This document shows, piece by piece, positions 26,941 through 36,487 of a stretch of DNA of 64,000 nucleotides (positions are counted from its first letter, which is position 1; the number at the start of each line of letters is the position of its first letter). The notes beneath the pieces were generated by a model. The model did no database searches, was not told where the DNA came from, and saw only the letters and a list, made by a program, of their open reading frames with translations. This DNA is from CAZKCK01 sp964552325 (GTDB taxonomy: Bacteria > Bacteroidota > Bacteroidia > Bacteroidales > TTA-H9), in contig CAZKHA010000001.1 of assembly GCA_964552325.1 (NCBI GenBank), forward strand, positions 1 to 64,000, in the 5' to 3' direction. The translations under genes and the position numbers were made by a program.

Positions 26941-28122
26941 TTAAGCAATTCGGTAGGCGCCACATTCAATTTCTGCAGGAAAAAAACCTGCGGTTAGTCC
27001 AACAGCTTTTGCATATAGCTTGCTGGTATTTTCAATAAAGTCAGCTATATTATCACGTTTAACCAAGCTTATAGCGCAACCGCCAAACCCTGCCCCAGTC
27101 ATGCGTGCGCCTAATACCCCAGGTTGTTGCAGCGCAAGTTCCACAATCGTATCTAATTCTAATCCTGTTACTTCATAGTCTTCTTTAAGGCTTTGGTGCG
27201 AAGCTGTCATTAGTTTACCAAATTCTACTAAATCACCCTTTTCCAGTGCTTCAACAGCTTGGTGAACACGCTTATTTTCTGAGATAACATGTTGTGCCCT
27301 TCGTCTAATAACTTCATTATCAATCAATAAAAGGGCTTTCTCAGCTTCATCAGGCTTTATTTCACAAAGGTTCGAATAGTTATTTGCCGTATTAATAGAG
27401 CTTAAGGCCAATGTACATTCTTCAACCCTTTCGTTGTACTTCGAATCGGCAAGCCCTCTCTTTTTATTGGTATTCATAATAATTATTGAATAATCACCGG
27501 TATCAAATGGAACTTGCTTCAAATCAAGTGTATCGCAGTTTAAAAGCATGGCATGGTTTTTCCTTCCCATACCCGAGGCAAACATGTCCATAATTCCACA
27601 GCTTACCCCAACAAATTCATTTTCAGCTTTTTTAGCAATTTTCACGAGTTCAATCATGTTTTGGTTAGCAGCCATTATACCATTCATTGCCACTGCAGTA
27701 ACCATTTCGATTGAAGCAGAGGAAGAGAGACCTGCCGAATAAGGTAAATCGCCGGAGTATAGGAAATCAATACCTAATAAATTAGTCCCAAGCTTCTTAA
27801 ATTGGTCAATTACGCCCAAAGGATATTTGCACCAGTTGTTTACAAAATCGGCTATCATAAATGGTTCATCAATAGGCACTTCCGTAATCCCTTCAAAATC
27901 TAGAGACATAAACCTAAAAACCTTTTCGTTGTTAAAGGCACACATAAGGTAGGTTCCATACGAAATGGCAACAGGTAGCACCATTCCACCATTATAATCA
28001 ATATGCTCACCTATAAGGTTTACTCTGCCTGGGGCAAAATAAGTTTGTACATTTTGCGCATTAATTGATCCATAAGTCTTTATAAAAGCTTGCTTGAATT
28101 CCGATAAAGTTATTTTTGTCAT
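26941..28122 (-). CDS. galK: Galactokinase
   Basis: Phosphorylates galactose to galactose-1-phosphate with ATP (Leloir pathway). It is 393 residues, normal length. GHMP-kinase motifs are the galactokinase signature GRVNLIGEHIDYNGG (near residue 32), the ATP loop AGLSSSASIEM (near 130), CGIMDMFASGMG and the late GARMTGAGFGGCAISLV. It begins five bases after the stop of the TPR hybrid kinase, which puts it in the same operon as a two-component system. galT, galE and galM are not in the window. Confidence 0.97.
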   Translation of the reverse strand: MTKITLSEFKQAFIKTYGSINAQNVQTYFAPGRVNLIGEHIDYNGGMVLPVAISYGTYLMCAFNNEKVFRFMSLDFEGITEVPIDEPFMIADFVNNWCKYPLGVIDQFKKLGTNLLGIDFLYSGDLPYSAGLSSSASIEMVTAVAMNGIMAANQNMIELVKIAKKAENEFVGVSCGIMDMFASGMGRKNHAMLLNCDTLDLKQVPFDTGDYSIIIMNTNKKRGLADSKYNERVEECTLALSSINTANNYSNLCEIKPDEAEKALLLIDNEVIRRRAQHVISENKRVHQAVEALEKGDLVEFGKLMTASHQSLKEDYEVTGLELDTIVELALQQPGVLGARMTGAGFGGCAISLVKRDNIADFIENTSKLYAKAVGLTAGFFPAEIECGAYRIA

Positions 28123-28127
28123 ATAAG

Positions 28128-30695
28128 TTATTTTAAACTATTGTTTAGGATATCATACAGTTCCCACATTTGTACGGGTTTCATGATGTATCCGCTAAAT
28201 TCATTCTGGCTAATCCTATCCAAATCATTGTCCATTACCGAAGCTGTTACAGCAATTATTGGGATAGTTGCCCAATCTTGCCGTTGCTTAATGCGACTGG
28301 TTGCTTCTAAACCATCCATTATTGGCATCCGAATATCCATTAAAATTAAATCTACATGTTGTTGTTCCATCAGCTGAATAGCTTCAACCCCATTCGCTGC
28401 TTCCAACATCTGGGCATTGGTATCTTCCAATAAACCAAAAAGTAAGTTACGGTTTACCGCTAAGTCATCAACAATCAAAAAGGTTTTACCCCTAAAATCG
28501 GGCAATTTGGTCTTGGTCGGCTGCTTAAGGGTTTGATTCAATATGTCTTGAGATAGGATGTTTACAAATTCAATGGTAAATGAGCTTCCTTTTCCCACTT
28601 CTGATTGTACACTCAGTTTTCCACCCATCTTTTCAACCATGTGTTTTGTAATGGTTAGTCCTAAACCAGTTCCGCCCACATGAAATTTCTTTTGAAAGTG
28701 TCCTTGGTTAAAAGCCTCAAAAATTGAATCTAAATCTTCATTCTTGATGCCTATCCCCGTGTCCTTTACTACAACATAGAAAAGAGGTTCCAACTCCCTA
28801 ATGCCAGTAGTAATAAATCCTGAGCTTAGGGTAATTTCGCCTTTTTCGGTATATTTAACCGCATTGCTTAATAAATTGTACAAGACCTGGCGGAATCGAA
28901 CTTCATCAAGCATTAGCCCTTTTGGCAAATTGGCATGAATCTCTGTGTTCAGGATTAATCCTTTATCCTGGGCTTGTTTAGAAAACAATTCTGAAAGCTC
29001 TCTAAAAATCGCATCAACATCAATAAAATCAAACTTAAGCTCCATTTTACCGGCTTCAATCTTCGATAGATCAAGAATGTCGTTAATAAGTGTGAGAAGG
29101 TTGCGGCCATTAATTCGAATCGCATTCACATAATTACTTAGAGTAGGTTCTTCAATTTTGGTTTCCAGTAAATCAGCAAATCCAAGAACCGAATTTAAGG
29201 GGGTCCTAATTTCATGGCTCATGTTTGCAAGAAAATCAGTTTTAGCCCTTTCAGATGCTCTTGCTTTATCGCGTTCTAGTTCCAATTCATGCGCATACCT
29301 TTGTAATTCAACACCTGCTCGTTCAATAACTTGGTTTTTATCGAAAAGCATTTTTTCCGATTTTTTCTTGTTTCGATAAGCTATATAGATTCCAACCCCA
29401 ACAATAATTACGATTAAAAGCGAGAAGGAGAAGATAAGTTCCTGGCGCTTAATAAGTAATTGATTTATTTGATCTTGATTACGCAACGTAAGGATTTCTT
29501 GCTCCTTTTTCTGGGTTTCGTAAATGGTTTGCAAATTCGATATTTGCCTTTGGCTGTTCTCATTAAAAATGCTATCATGGTATAAGGTGGCTTGCTCAAA
29601 AAGCTCGAGTGATTTGGCAAAATTCCCGAGTTTTTTATTAATACCCGACAACTCTAGTAAGCAACTATGTATCTGCGATTTAGCTCTTATACTCATAGAA
29701 ATATGCAGTGATGAATCAATAAGGGCAATTGCTGAAGCGTAATTATTTATCTTAAAATACTCACTACCTGCATTATAAGCTGCATCAGCAATATAGCGTT
29801 TATCACCAGCTTCCTGAAAAAGCGTTAATGCTTGCAAAAAATGGTTAAGAGCCTGTTTACTATCACCTTGCAAACTAAATATAGAGCCAATATCATTTAA
29901 ACAAATCCCGATTCCTTTTTTGCTTTTTATTTGGGAATTCATATCAAATGACTTGTTATAGAACTCTAGTGCAGTATCATATAGTTTTCGTTGTTTATAA
30001 ACATTGCCAAGGTTGTTAAAATTAATAGCCATTCCAAGTTTACTGCCTACGAGTGTTTCAATTTCAAGGCTTTGCTTAAAATATTGAAGAGCTTCATCAA
30101 GTCTCCCCATAGAAAAGTTAATATTACCGATACTGTTAAGGGCTATGGCGCTTCCGTGCTTGTTTCCAATAGAATCATTAATCTTTAATGCTTGGAGATG
30201 GTAATGCATAGCTTCCTTATAATCATCCATTCGACGATATACCACGCCAATATTGTTAAGGGTTGTAGCTTGCGAAAAGTGATCATTGTTCAATTTGGAA
30301 ACCTCTAAAGCCAAAGCGTGGTAAAACAAAGCTATTTGATAACTTCCTGAATTCCGGTACTTTTCACCCAAATCATTAAAAGAGTTGGAAATGAGGGCGG
30401 CAATTTTTTTGCTGTGTTTAGTTAAAACTAGCTTTTTAAATTGAGGATCCTTTTCAATAGCATACAACTGCGATGGTTTTTCAATCTTGCTTAAGTCAGC
30501 TATAGCGTTAACGATTTTCGCGCTATCCGTCATTTCATCATCCTTGCTTCCATAAGAAGCAATATTAAAGGTGAATATGGATAGCAAAATTAAATAAGGG
30601 CGAATATCTCGGCAATGCCAAAAAAAATGCGAAACCAGCATCTCAGAACTTAATTTTCTGAAAATCTGATAACTACTATGCCCATTTTTTATCAT
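28128..30695 (-). CDS. TPR-containing hybrid sensor histidine kinase
   Basis: An 855-residue membrane sensor. An N-terminal signal or anchor (ILLSIFTFNIASYG) is followed by periplasmic tetratricopeptide repeats (~95-345; LNNIGVVYRRMDDYKEAMHYH, LNNIGNINF-type units). A transmembrane helix (LLIVIIVGVGIYIAY, near 425) leads to a coiled coil, HisKA (phospho-His in ANMSHEIRTPLNS, near 493), ATPase (NLLSNAVKYTE, DTGIGIK, GTGLGLTITKHM) and a C-terminal receiver (phospho-Asp in DLILMDIRMPIMDG, near 787). ATG at 30641 is an alternative start that puts the signal sequence closer to the N-terminus. The sigma-54 regulator gene lies 27 bases upstream. The signal is unknown. Confidence 0.92.
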   Translation of the reverse strand: MIKNGHSSYQIFRKLSSEMLVSHFFWHCRDIRPYLILLSIFTFNIASYGSKDDEMTDSAKIVNAIADLSKIEKPSQLYAIEKDPQFKKLVLTKHSKKIAALISNSFNDLGEKYRNSGSYQIALFYHALALEVSKLNNDHFSQATTLNNIGVVYRRMDDYKEAMHYHLQALKINDSIGNKHGSAIALNSIGNINFSMGRLDEALQYFKQSLEIETLVGSKLGMAINFNNLGNVYKQRKLYDTALEFYNKSFDMNSQIKSKKGIGICLNDIGSIFSLQGDSKQALNHFLQALTLFQEAGDKRYIADAAYNAGSEYFKINNYASAIALIDSSLHISMSIRAKSQIHSCLLELSGINKKLGNFAKSLELFEQATLYHDSIFNENSQRQISNLQTIYETQKKEQEILTLRNQDQINQLLIKRQELIFSFSLLIVIIVGVGIYIAYRNKKKSEKMLFDKNQVIERAGVELQRYAHELELERDKARASERAKTDFLANMSHEIRTPLNSVLGFADLLETKIEEPTLSNYVNAIRINGRNLLTLINDILDLSKIEAGKMELKFDFIDVDAIFRELSELFSKQAQDKGLILNTEIHANLPKGLMLDEVRFRQVLYNLLSNAVKYTEKGEITLSSGFITTGIRELEPLFYVVVKDTGIGIKNEDLDSIFEAFNQGHFQKKFHVGGTGLGLTITKHMVEKMGGKLSVQSEVGKGSSFTIEFVNILSQDILNQTLKQPTKTKLPDFRGKTFLIVDDLAVNRNLLFGLLEDTNAQMLEAANGVEAIQLMEQQHVDLILMDIRMPIMDGLEATSRIKQRQDWATIPIIAVTASVMDNDLDRISQNEFSGYIMKPVQMWELYDILNNSLK

Positions 30696-30722
30696 TTAAT
30701 CAACATTTGCTATAATTGTTTA

Positions 30723-32078
30723 TCAAATTCCCTCATCTAAACCCTCGTCTTTAATCAAGTTATAAATACTTGATTTACCAATATCTAAAACTTTGGCAAC
30801 GTTTGACACCTTATTGTTGTACTTTTTAAGGTAATGCTTAATTATGCGTATATAATATTCGCGCATGGTCATTTCATCTGATAAGATTCCATCTAAGTCA
30901 GAAGTGCTGTTGAATATAATATGTTCTTTATCAATTATATCTGAATTTGACATAATCGCTGCGAGTTCCACCACAGCTTTAATTTCGCGAACATTGCCCG
31001 GGAAGGCGTATTTTTTGAGCTTTTCTTGTGCGGCAGGAGTAAACTTTTGACGTTGGAGCTTATTCTTTACACAAAACTCCTCAACAAAATGCTTGGCTAG
31101 CAGTATTCCATCATTTTCGCGTTCGCGGATTGGTGGTAACCAAATAGGAAGCCCTAAAAGACGGTAATAAAGATCTTCCCTGAAGTTGCCTTTTTTTACT
31201 TCTTCGGCTAGATTTTTATGGGTGGCCACTATAAGTCTTACATTAAATTTAACAGTGTTGTTACCACCAATTCGAGTAACCTCTTCTTCTTGGATTACGC
31301 GCAAGAGCTTGGTTTGCATATTAATATCCATATCACCAATCTCATCTAAGAAAAGCGTTCCAGAATTAGCTTCTTCAAATTTCCCGATTCGACGATTATA
31401 GGCATCTGTAAAAGCTCCCTTTTCATGTCCAAATAACTCACTTTCAATTAATTCTCTAGGGATAGCAGAAACGTTAACCGCTACGAAAGGTTTGTTTTTT
31501 CGTTCCGAGTTATAATGTATAGCTTTGGCTACAAGCTCTTTACCTGTTCCCGTTTCGCCAGATATTGAGACCGTAATATTTGTTTTTGTGGCTTTTTCAA
31601 TCAATCCAAAAACATTTCGAATGGCTTGGCTTTGGCCTTTAATAAGGTTCTCGTATTTGTATTTTTTGCCTATCTCATGCTCCAGCTCATTGATTTTCTT
31701 TTGGAGTGTCAATTTTTCTTTAATCTCATTCAAACATTTCCATAAACGTTGAAAAATGTCTTCATCCTTAGCTATATAATCGTAAGCACCTTCTTTAAGC
31801 AATTCAACAGCAATCTTAACCTCATGTTGCGAAGAAATGATAATGATTGGAATATCTTTGTTCAATTCCTTAATTCTACGCATCACTTGCAGTCCCGACA
31901 TACCCGGTAAGTTATAATCCAAACAGATTAATGATGGGTTTTTAAAAAGATTATCAATGCACTTTCTTCCATCAGGATATGTTTCAACCTCATAATCAGG
32001 ATTTAACGATAAATGAAACTTCATCGTTTTTGCAAACAGAAGATCATCTTCAACAACAAAGATTTTTAATTGATCCAT
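30723..32078 (-). CDS. Sigma-54-dependent NtrC-type response regulator
   Basis: A 451-residue regulator. The receiver domain (residues 1-~125) has phospho-Asp in SLICLDYNLPGMSG and Lys in YIAKDED. The AAA+ domain has Walker A GETGTGKELVAKAI, the sigma-54 contact loop as GAFTDA rather than GAFTGA, and Walker B GTLFLDEIGDMD. A Fis-like helix-turn-helix ends the protein (NNKVSNVAKVLDIGKSSIYN). It is the first gene of a unit with the TPR kinase, galK and CAP-SPOR gene and is likely the kinase's partner. A canonical promoter precedes it, so this gene itself is read by the housekeeping sigma factor. Confidence 0.95.
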   Translation of the reverse strand: MDQLKIFVVEDDLLFAKTMKFHLSLNPDYEVETYPDGRKCIDNLFKNPSLICLDYNLPGMSGLQVMRRIKELNKDIPIIIISSQHEVKIAVELLKEGAYDYIAKDEDIFQRLWKCLNEIKEKLTLQKKINELEHEIGKKYKYENLIKGQSQAIRNVFGLIEKATKTNITVSISGETGTGKELVAKAIHYNSERKNKPFVAVNVSAIPRELIESELFGHEKGAFTDAYNRRIGKFEEANSGTLFLDEIGDMDINMQTKLLRVIQEEEVTRIGGNNTVKFNVRLIVATHKNLAEEVKKGNFREDLYYRLLGLPIWLPPIRERENDGILLAKHFVEEFCVKNKLQRQKFTPAAQEKLKKYAFPGNVREIKAVVELAAIMSNSDIIDKEHIIFNSTSDLDGILSDEMTMREYYIRIIKHYLKKYNNKVSNVAKVLDIGKSSIYNLIKDEGLDEGI

Positions 32079-32098
32079 AATATCAAAATTCGTTCAAG

Positions 32099-32129
32099 CA
32101 AAGATAATATTAATTCCTAAACTTCCAAA
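32099..32129 (-). promoter_or_regulatory. Canonical promoter of the regulator-kinase-galK-CAP unit
   Basis: The minus strand shows TTTG (32126-32129), a 19-base spacer and TATCTTTG (32099-32106), an exact match to the Bacteroidota consensus with 20 bases to the ATG at 32078. It is the best-formed promoter in the window. Confidence 0.75.
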
Positions 32130-32137
32130 TTATGGAC

Positions 32138-32170
32138 AAAAAAAAACCACCTTTCAGCGAAAGATGGTTT
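32138..32170 (-). terminator. Terminator of the glycogen operon
   Basis: On the minus strand AAACCATCTTTC pairs with GAAAGGTGGTTT (12 positions, one mismatch, three-base loop; 32144-32155 with 32159-32170), followed by a T run. It separates the synthase-phosphorylase gene from the downstream promoter. Confidence 0.8.
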
Positions 32171-32216
32171 CTTATAGTTTAAAATTGGAATTAATCCGAA
32201 AATTGGAATCGGTTTC

Positions 32217-35200
32217 TTATAACCATCTTACCAACCTCAAATCCTGCCTATGAGGCAGTAAATCGTGCTTAGGATACAGTCTAAACACAAAGTCATAAAC
32301 GCCAGCATTTGAGATGGGAACTTTACAAGTGAACTTAACATTGTAATTGTCAAGAACTTCGCAGTCCATATTGGCTTTATGTAAGATTTTTTCTACAGCA
32401 CCGTTGTTTTTTCGGCCAAATAGCACTTCAATTCCAATTTCTTCTGCTGTTAGCTCGCCTGTATTCAAAACTATTTCAGCTTCAAAGAAATCGCCTTGTT
32501 TAAAAGGTGCCTGCATTGATTCGGGATGTCTCATATTAACTACCTCGATATCGTCCCAAAAACGCATCATCCTACGCTTCCAAACAGTTATGTTACGTGC
32601 TGATTCATAGTTATTCAACTTCAGCATTTTTCCACGCTCAAAAAGCTTATTGTAAAACTTATCATAATAATCATCAAGCTGGCGTTTCATGGTAAAATGC
32701 GGGCTGATAAGGGCTATTGTATTCTTGATATGTGAAACCCATTTTGTTGGTACCCCATTCCAGTTGGTATCATAATAAGTTGGAATAATCTCATCTTCAA
32801 GCATCGAATAGATGGTTTCGGCATCAAGTTCATCTTGAAATTGGTGGTTTGAATAGGTCTGTTCTTCTTTTAACGCCCATCCAGCACCGGGTTTATACCC
32901 TTCGGCCCACCAACCATCTAATACACTAAAATTAACCACACCATTCATTATTGCTTTCTCGCCACTTGTGCCAGAGGCTTCCAAAGGCCTTGTTGGTGTA
33001 TTTAACCATACATCAACCCCATGAATAAGGTATTTGGCAAGTTCCATATCATAATTCTCAACAAACACCACTTTGCCAATAAAATCGGGTTGTTTTGAAA
33101 TCTCGATGATTCGTTTAATCAAGTCTTGCCCAGCTTTATCATGTGGATGCGCTTTACCCGCAAACACAAACTGAACAGGATACCTTGGATTATTCACAAT
33201 TTTTGCCAGGCGTTCGAGGTTTGAGAAAAGCAAATGAGCACGTTTGTAGGTAGCAAACCTACGAGCAAAGCCAATGGTAAGAGGCTCTACGCGGAGCGAA
33301 TCGAGTGTACGGAATATGAGTTTCGGATTCTCTTGCCTACGCGTCATATCACCATTCAAACGTTGCTTCATATACTTGATTAGCTGGGTTTTCTGACGGG
33401 TCCGTTCCATCCAGATTTCATCATCGGCCACATCGTAAATCTTCTTCCAATAATTGGGATTCGATTGGTCATAGATGTAATTTTCCCCAAAAACCCTTGC
33501 GTACAGCTTTTGCCAGCTTTTAGCTGTCCAAGTTGGAAAATGCACTCCATTGGTTACGTAATCAATATACAATTCATCAGGGAAATAGCCATAAAATAAC
33601 GGGGCAAACATTTCACGAGAAACCCTTCCATGAATTCGGCTTACTCCATTTACTTCTTGTGATAAATTGATAGCCAATGCACTGACCGAGAATTTTTCGT
33701 TCGAATCGTTTTCGTTGAACCTTCCCAGATTCATAAAGGCTTCCCAAGAAATATTGAGGCGCTCAGCATAATGTGGTATGTATGCACGCAGTAAATCTTC
33801 ACTAAAAGCATCATGTCCGGCTGGTACAGGTGTATGGGTCGTAAATAAACTTGTACCACGCACTATTTCAACAGCTTGGTTAAAATAGAGTTTTTCGCGT
33901 TGTACCAAATCCTTCAGGCGCTCAACGCCAATAAAGGCAGCATGTCCCTCATTTAGGTGATAAACTTCTGGTTTTATTTTAAGGGCTTCTAACATTCTAA
34001 TGCCACCTACACCAAGAAGTAATTCTTGTTTTAAACGGTTTTCCCAGTCACCACCATATAATTGATGCGTAACGCCTTTATCAATATCGTAGTTCTCAGG
34101 TATATCGGTATCCAACAAATAAAGTGGAACACGTCCAACATCTACACGCCAAACTTTTGCATACATAGTACGGCCTGGGAATGCAATACTCACCATCAGC
34201 CAGTTGCTATCAGCATCGCGCAGAGGAACCAATGGCATATGCGAAAACTTCTGAGAATGCGATTTAGCAATTTGATCACCAAAAATGGAGATTTCTTGTG
34301 TGAAATATCCATATCGATACAGAAGACCAACACCTATTAAGTTCTTATTCGAATCACTGGCCTCTTTTAAATAATCACCGGCTAGCATCCCTAATCCACC
34401 CGAGAATATTTTAACGGTGTCGTGCAGGCCATATTCCATGCTGAAGTAGGCCACCAAGCCACCTTTTTTATTCTCCGCATCGGCCATATACTTATCAAAA
34501 TTGCTTACAACAGCATCTAGTTTTTCTAAAAACTCGGGATTTTGTTCAAGACTTTTAAGTACATCGAGGGGCAGAGCTTCGATTAATGAAATTGGATTGT
34601 TGTTTACCTCATACCATAGTTCTTTGTCGATAACCTCAAACAGTTCAATAGCATCGTAATTCCATGACCACCAAAGGTTTTTAGAAAGTTTAACCAAGCC
34701 CGAAAGGCGCTCGGGCACTGTGGGGTCGATAAGGATTTTGCGCCATTGAGGATCCTCTTTTCTTCGTGGCGCAATCTGAATATGCTCGGCTGCTTTTTTC
34801 TGTTTAAACTGATCAGCCCTGGTGTCGGCCATTTGAAGGGCTAACGTATAGGATTGCCTATAATATGCAATCATATTATCCCAAATAAAGTCACCAGCTA
34901 AGTGGAAGGCACGTTCAGCAATTTTTTTCGCTTCATCGCTCGATTTTGAAACGTATTCAGCAATCAACCGGGCTATTCCATCCACTAGTTCCTGATGATT
35001 ATCTTCGTTTCGGTATAAAGCTTTAACCTCGCTTAGTTTTTCACCATAATTCTCCTTTATCCACATTCCAAAGCCCGAAAGTGAGGTGGTAAAGGTTGGA
35101 ACATGAAAGGCTAAACTTTCTAATGGCGTGTAACCCCATGGTTCATAATAACTTGGGAAAATGGTCAAATCGAAACCAATTAACAAATCATAATAGTTCA

Positions 35201-36461
35201 GGTTGAAAACCCCATCGGTTTCGTCTAAAAATGCAGGCACAAATAGCAGTTTTACCTTGCCATCGGCTTTATTGCAAAATTTATTGTTACGAATTTGGCG
35301 AAGCACAGCATCGTGTTCAGGTTCGTACAGTCCATGTGTAAGAAATTCAAATTCAAGGTTTTTGTCAAAAACCGGATTTGCAAGCCGTTCTAATACTTCG
35401 GGCTTGGGTCCTGATTGATGCCCAGGAACCATGATCCAAGCAATAATATCCCTTTTGCCGGCATATGAATTGGCAAGTTTGGTTATGCCATCAATAAATA
35501 CGTCAATCCCTTTGTTCCTAAACTCATACCTTCCACTGGTTGCAACATGAAAGGCGTCGTGTGCAATGGGTTGATTTAATGTAGCCTCAGCAACGGCATG
35601 AAGCACTTGTTTTGCGTGGTTTTTTCGGTGAATATAATCCTCATTTTCAGGAACAAAATTCATATCAAAACCATTTGGCGTAACATAATCAACATCACGG
35701 CCAAAAAATTTGCGGCATTCCAGTGCGGTTACTTCGCTAACGGTAGTAAGTACATCAGCATGATTTGCAGCGTTTTTCTCGAGCGAATATTTTGCCATTA
35801 CACCAAGGTCGCGTGCAACTTGATCAGGATTAAATAGTTGGAGATCGTTATATAGATTCCACCCATTGCCTGCTATTGATCGGCCAAGTACAGTAGCGTG
35901 TGTGGTAAACACCGTGCCTATTTGAGGTACTTTTTCCTTTAAGTATAGTACACCTGAACCAGTCATCCACTCATGGAACTGAGCAACTATGCGGTCGTGT
36001 GACGATAGGTTGTAATCATAAAAATGCTCAATTATTTTGCCTGCAGCATAACCAAAGAGTGCGGGTTCAGTATAATCCCATTGGCCTGTAATGCTATCAA
36101 GCCCGTATTTTTCCCAGAAATGCGCAAAAATTTCGTCTTTTTGTGCAAAGTACGGCGTAAAATCAACCAAAATTGCAATTGAATCTGCAGCACCTTTAAA
36201 GCGTCCTACCTTAAACTTTAAACCTTTAGAGGCGGCATCTTCGCGCCATGACCTGAACAAAACCGTGTCTTCAACAAAATACGGGTTTTTATGCGTCTCC
36301 TTCCAAACGTCAGGTCCTATCAGTACATAATTATCTTTTAGTTCCTCTTTTATAACAGCGGCTTTGGTAGAAATAACGGTATAAATACCGCCAATTTTAT
36401 TGCAAACTTCCCAGCTAACTTCAAACAAATAGTCAGGGCTAATCAATTCTGTTTTACTCAT
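32217..36461 (-). CDS. Glycogen synthase (GT3-like) fused to glycogen/alpha-glucan phosphorylase (GT35)
   Basis: A 1414-residue fusion of opposing activities: chain elongation from a nucleotide sugar and phosphorolysis to glucose-1-phosphate. The N-terminal ~545 residues match eukaryote-type (GT3) glycogen synthase: SWEVCNKIGGIYTVISTKA, AQFHEWMTGSGVLYLK, TTHATVLGRSIAGNG and the E-x7-E motif in YEPWGYTPLESL. A DUF3417-like stretch (LSKNLWWSWNYDAIELFE) opens the phosphorylase half. That half holds LNEGHAAF, RRFATYKRAHLLFSNLERL, FAGKAHPHDKAGQ, and the PLP Lys in EASGTSGEKAIMNG near residue 1170. It is last in the glycogen operon, 26 bases after the GH57 gene. Both halves look intact. Confidence 0.93.
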   Translation of the reverse strand: MSKTELISPDYLFEVSWEVCNKIGGIYTVISTKAAVIKEELKDNYVLIGPDVWKETHKNPYFVEDTVLFRSWREDAASKGLKFKVGRFKGAADSIAILVDFTPYFAQKDEIFAHFWEKYGLDSITGQWDYTEPALFGYAAGKIIEHFYDYNLSSHDRIVAQFHEWMTGSGVLYLKEKVPQIGTVFTTHATVLGRSIAGNGWNLYNDLQLFNPDQVARDLGVMAKYSLEKNAANHADVLTTVSEVTALECRKFFGRDVDYVTPNGFDMNFVPENEDYIHRKNHAKQVLHAVAEATLNQPIAHDAFHVATSGRYEFRNKGIDVFIDGITKLANSYAGKRDIIAWIMVPGHQSGPKPEVLERLANPVFDKNLEFEFLTHGLYEPEHDAVLRQIRNNKFCNKADGKVKLLFVPAFLDETDGVFNLNYYDLLIGFDLTIFPSYYEPWGYTPLESLAFHVPTFTTSLSGFGMWIKENYGEKLSEVKALYRNEDNHQELVDGIARLIAEYVSKSSDEAKKIAERAFHLAGDFIWDNMIAYYRQSYTLALQMADTRADQFKQKKAAEHIQIAPRRKEDPQWRKILIDPTVPERLSGLVKLSKNLWWSWNYDAIELFEVIDKELWYEVNNNPISLIEALPLDVLKSLEQNPEFLEKLDAVVSNFDKYMADAENKKGGLVAYFSMEYGLHDTVKIFSGGLGMLAGDYLKEASDSNKNLIGVGLLYRYGYFTQEISIFGDQIAKSHSQKFSHMPLVPLRDADSNWLMVSIAFPGRTMYAKVWRVDVGRVPLYLLDTDIPENYDIDKGVTHQLYGGDWENRLKQELLLGVGGIRMLEALKIKPEVYHLNEGHAAFIGVERLKDLVQREKLYFNQAVEIVRGTSLFTTHTPVPAGHDAFSEDLLRAYIPHYAERLNISWEAFMNLGRFNENDSNEKFSVSALAINLSQEVNGVSRIHGRVSREMFAPLFYGYFPDELYIDYVTNGVHFPTWTAKSWQKLYARVFGENYIYDQSNPNYWKKIYDVADDEIWMERTRQKTQLIKYMKQRLNGDMTRRQENPKLIFRTLDSLRVEPLTIGFARRFATYKRAHLLFSNLERLAKIVNNPRYPVQFVFAGKAHPHDKAGQDLIKRIIEISKQPDFIGKVVFVENYDMELAKYLIHGVDVWLNTPTRPLEASGTSGEKAIMNGVVNFSVLDGWWAEGYKPGAGWALKEEQTYSNHQFQDELDAETIYSMLEDEIIPTYYDTNWNGVPTKWVSHIKNTIALISPHFTMKRQLDDYYDKFYNKLFERGKMLKLNNYESARNITVWKRRMMRFWDDIEVVNMRHPESMQAPFKQGDFFEAEIVLNTGELTAEEIGIEVLFGRKNNGAVEKILHKANMDCEVLDNYNVKFTCKVPISNAGVYDFVFRLYPKHDLLPHRQDLRLVRWL

Positions 36462-36487
36462 AGTATTGATAATTAAATTTTTACAGT

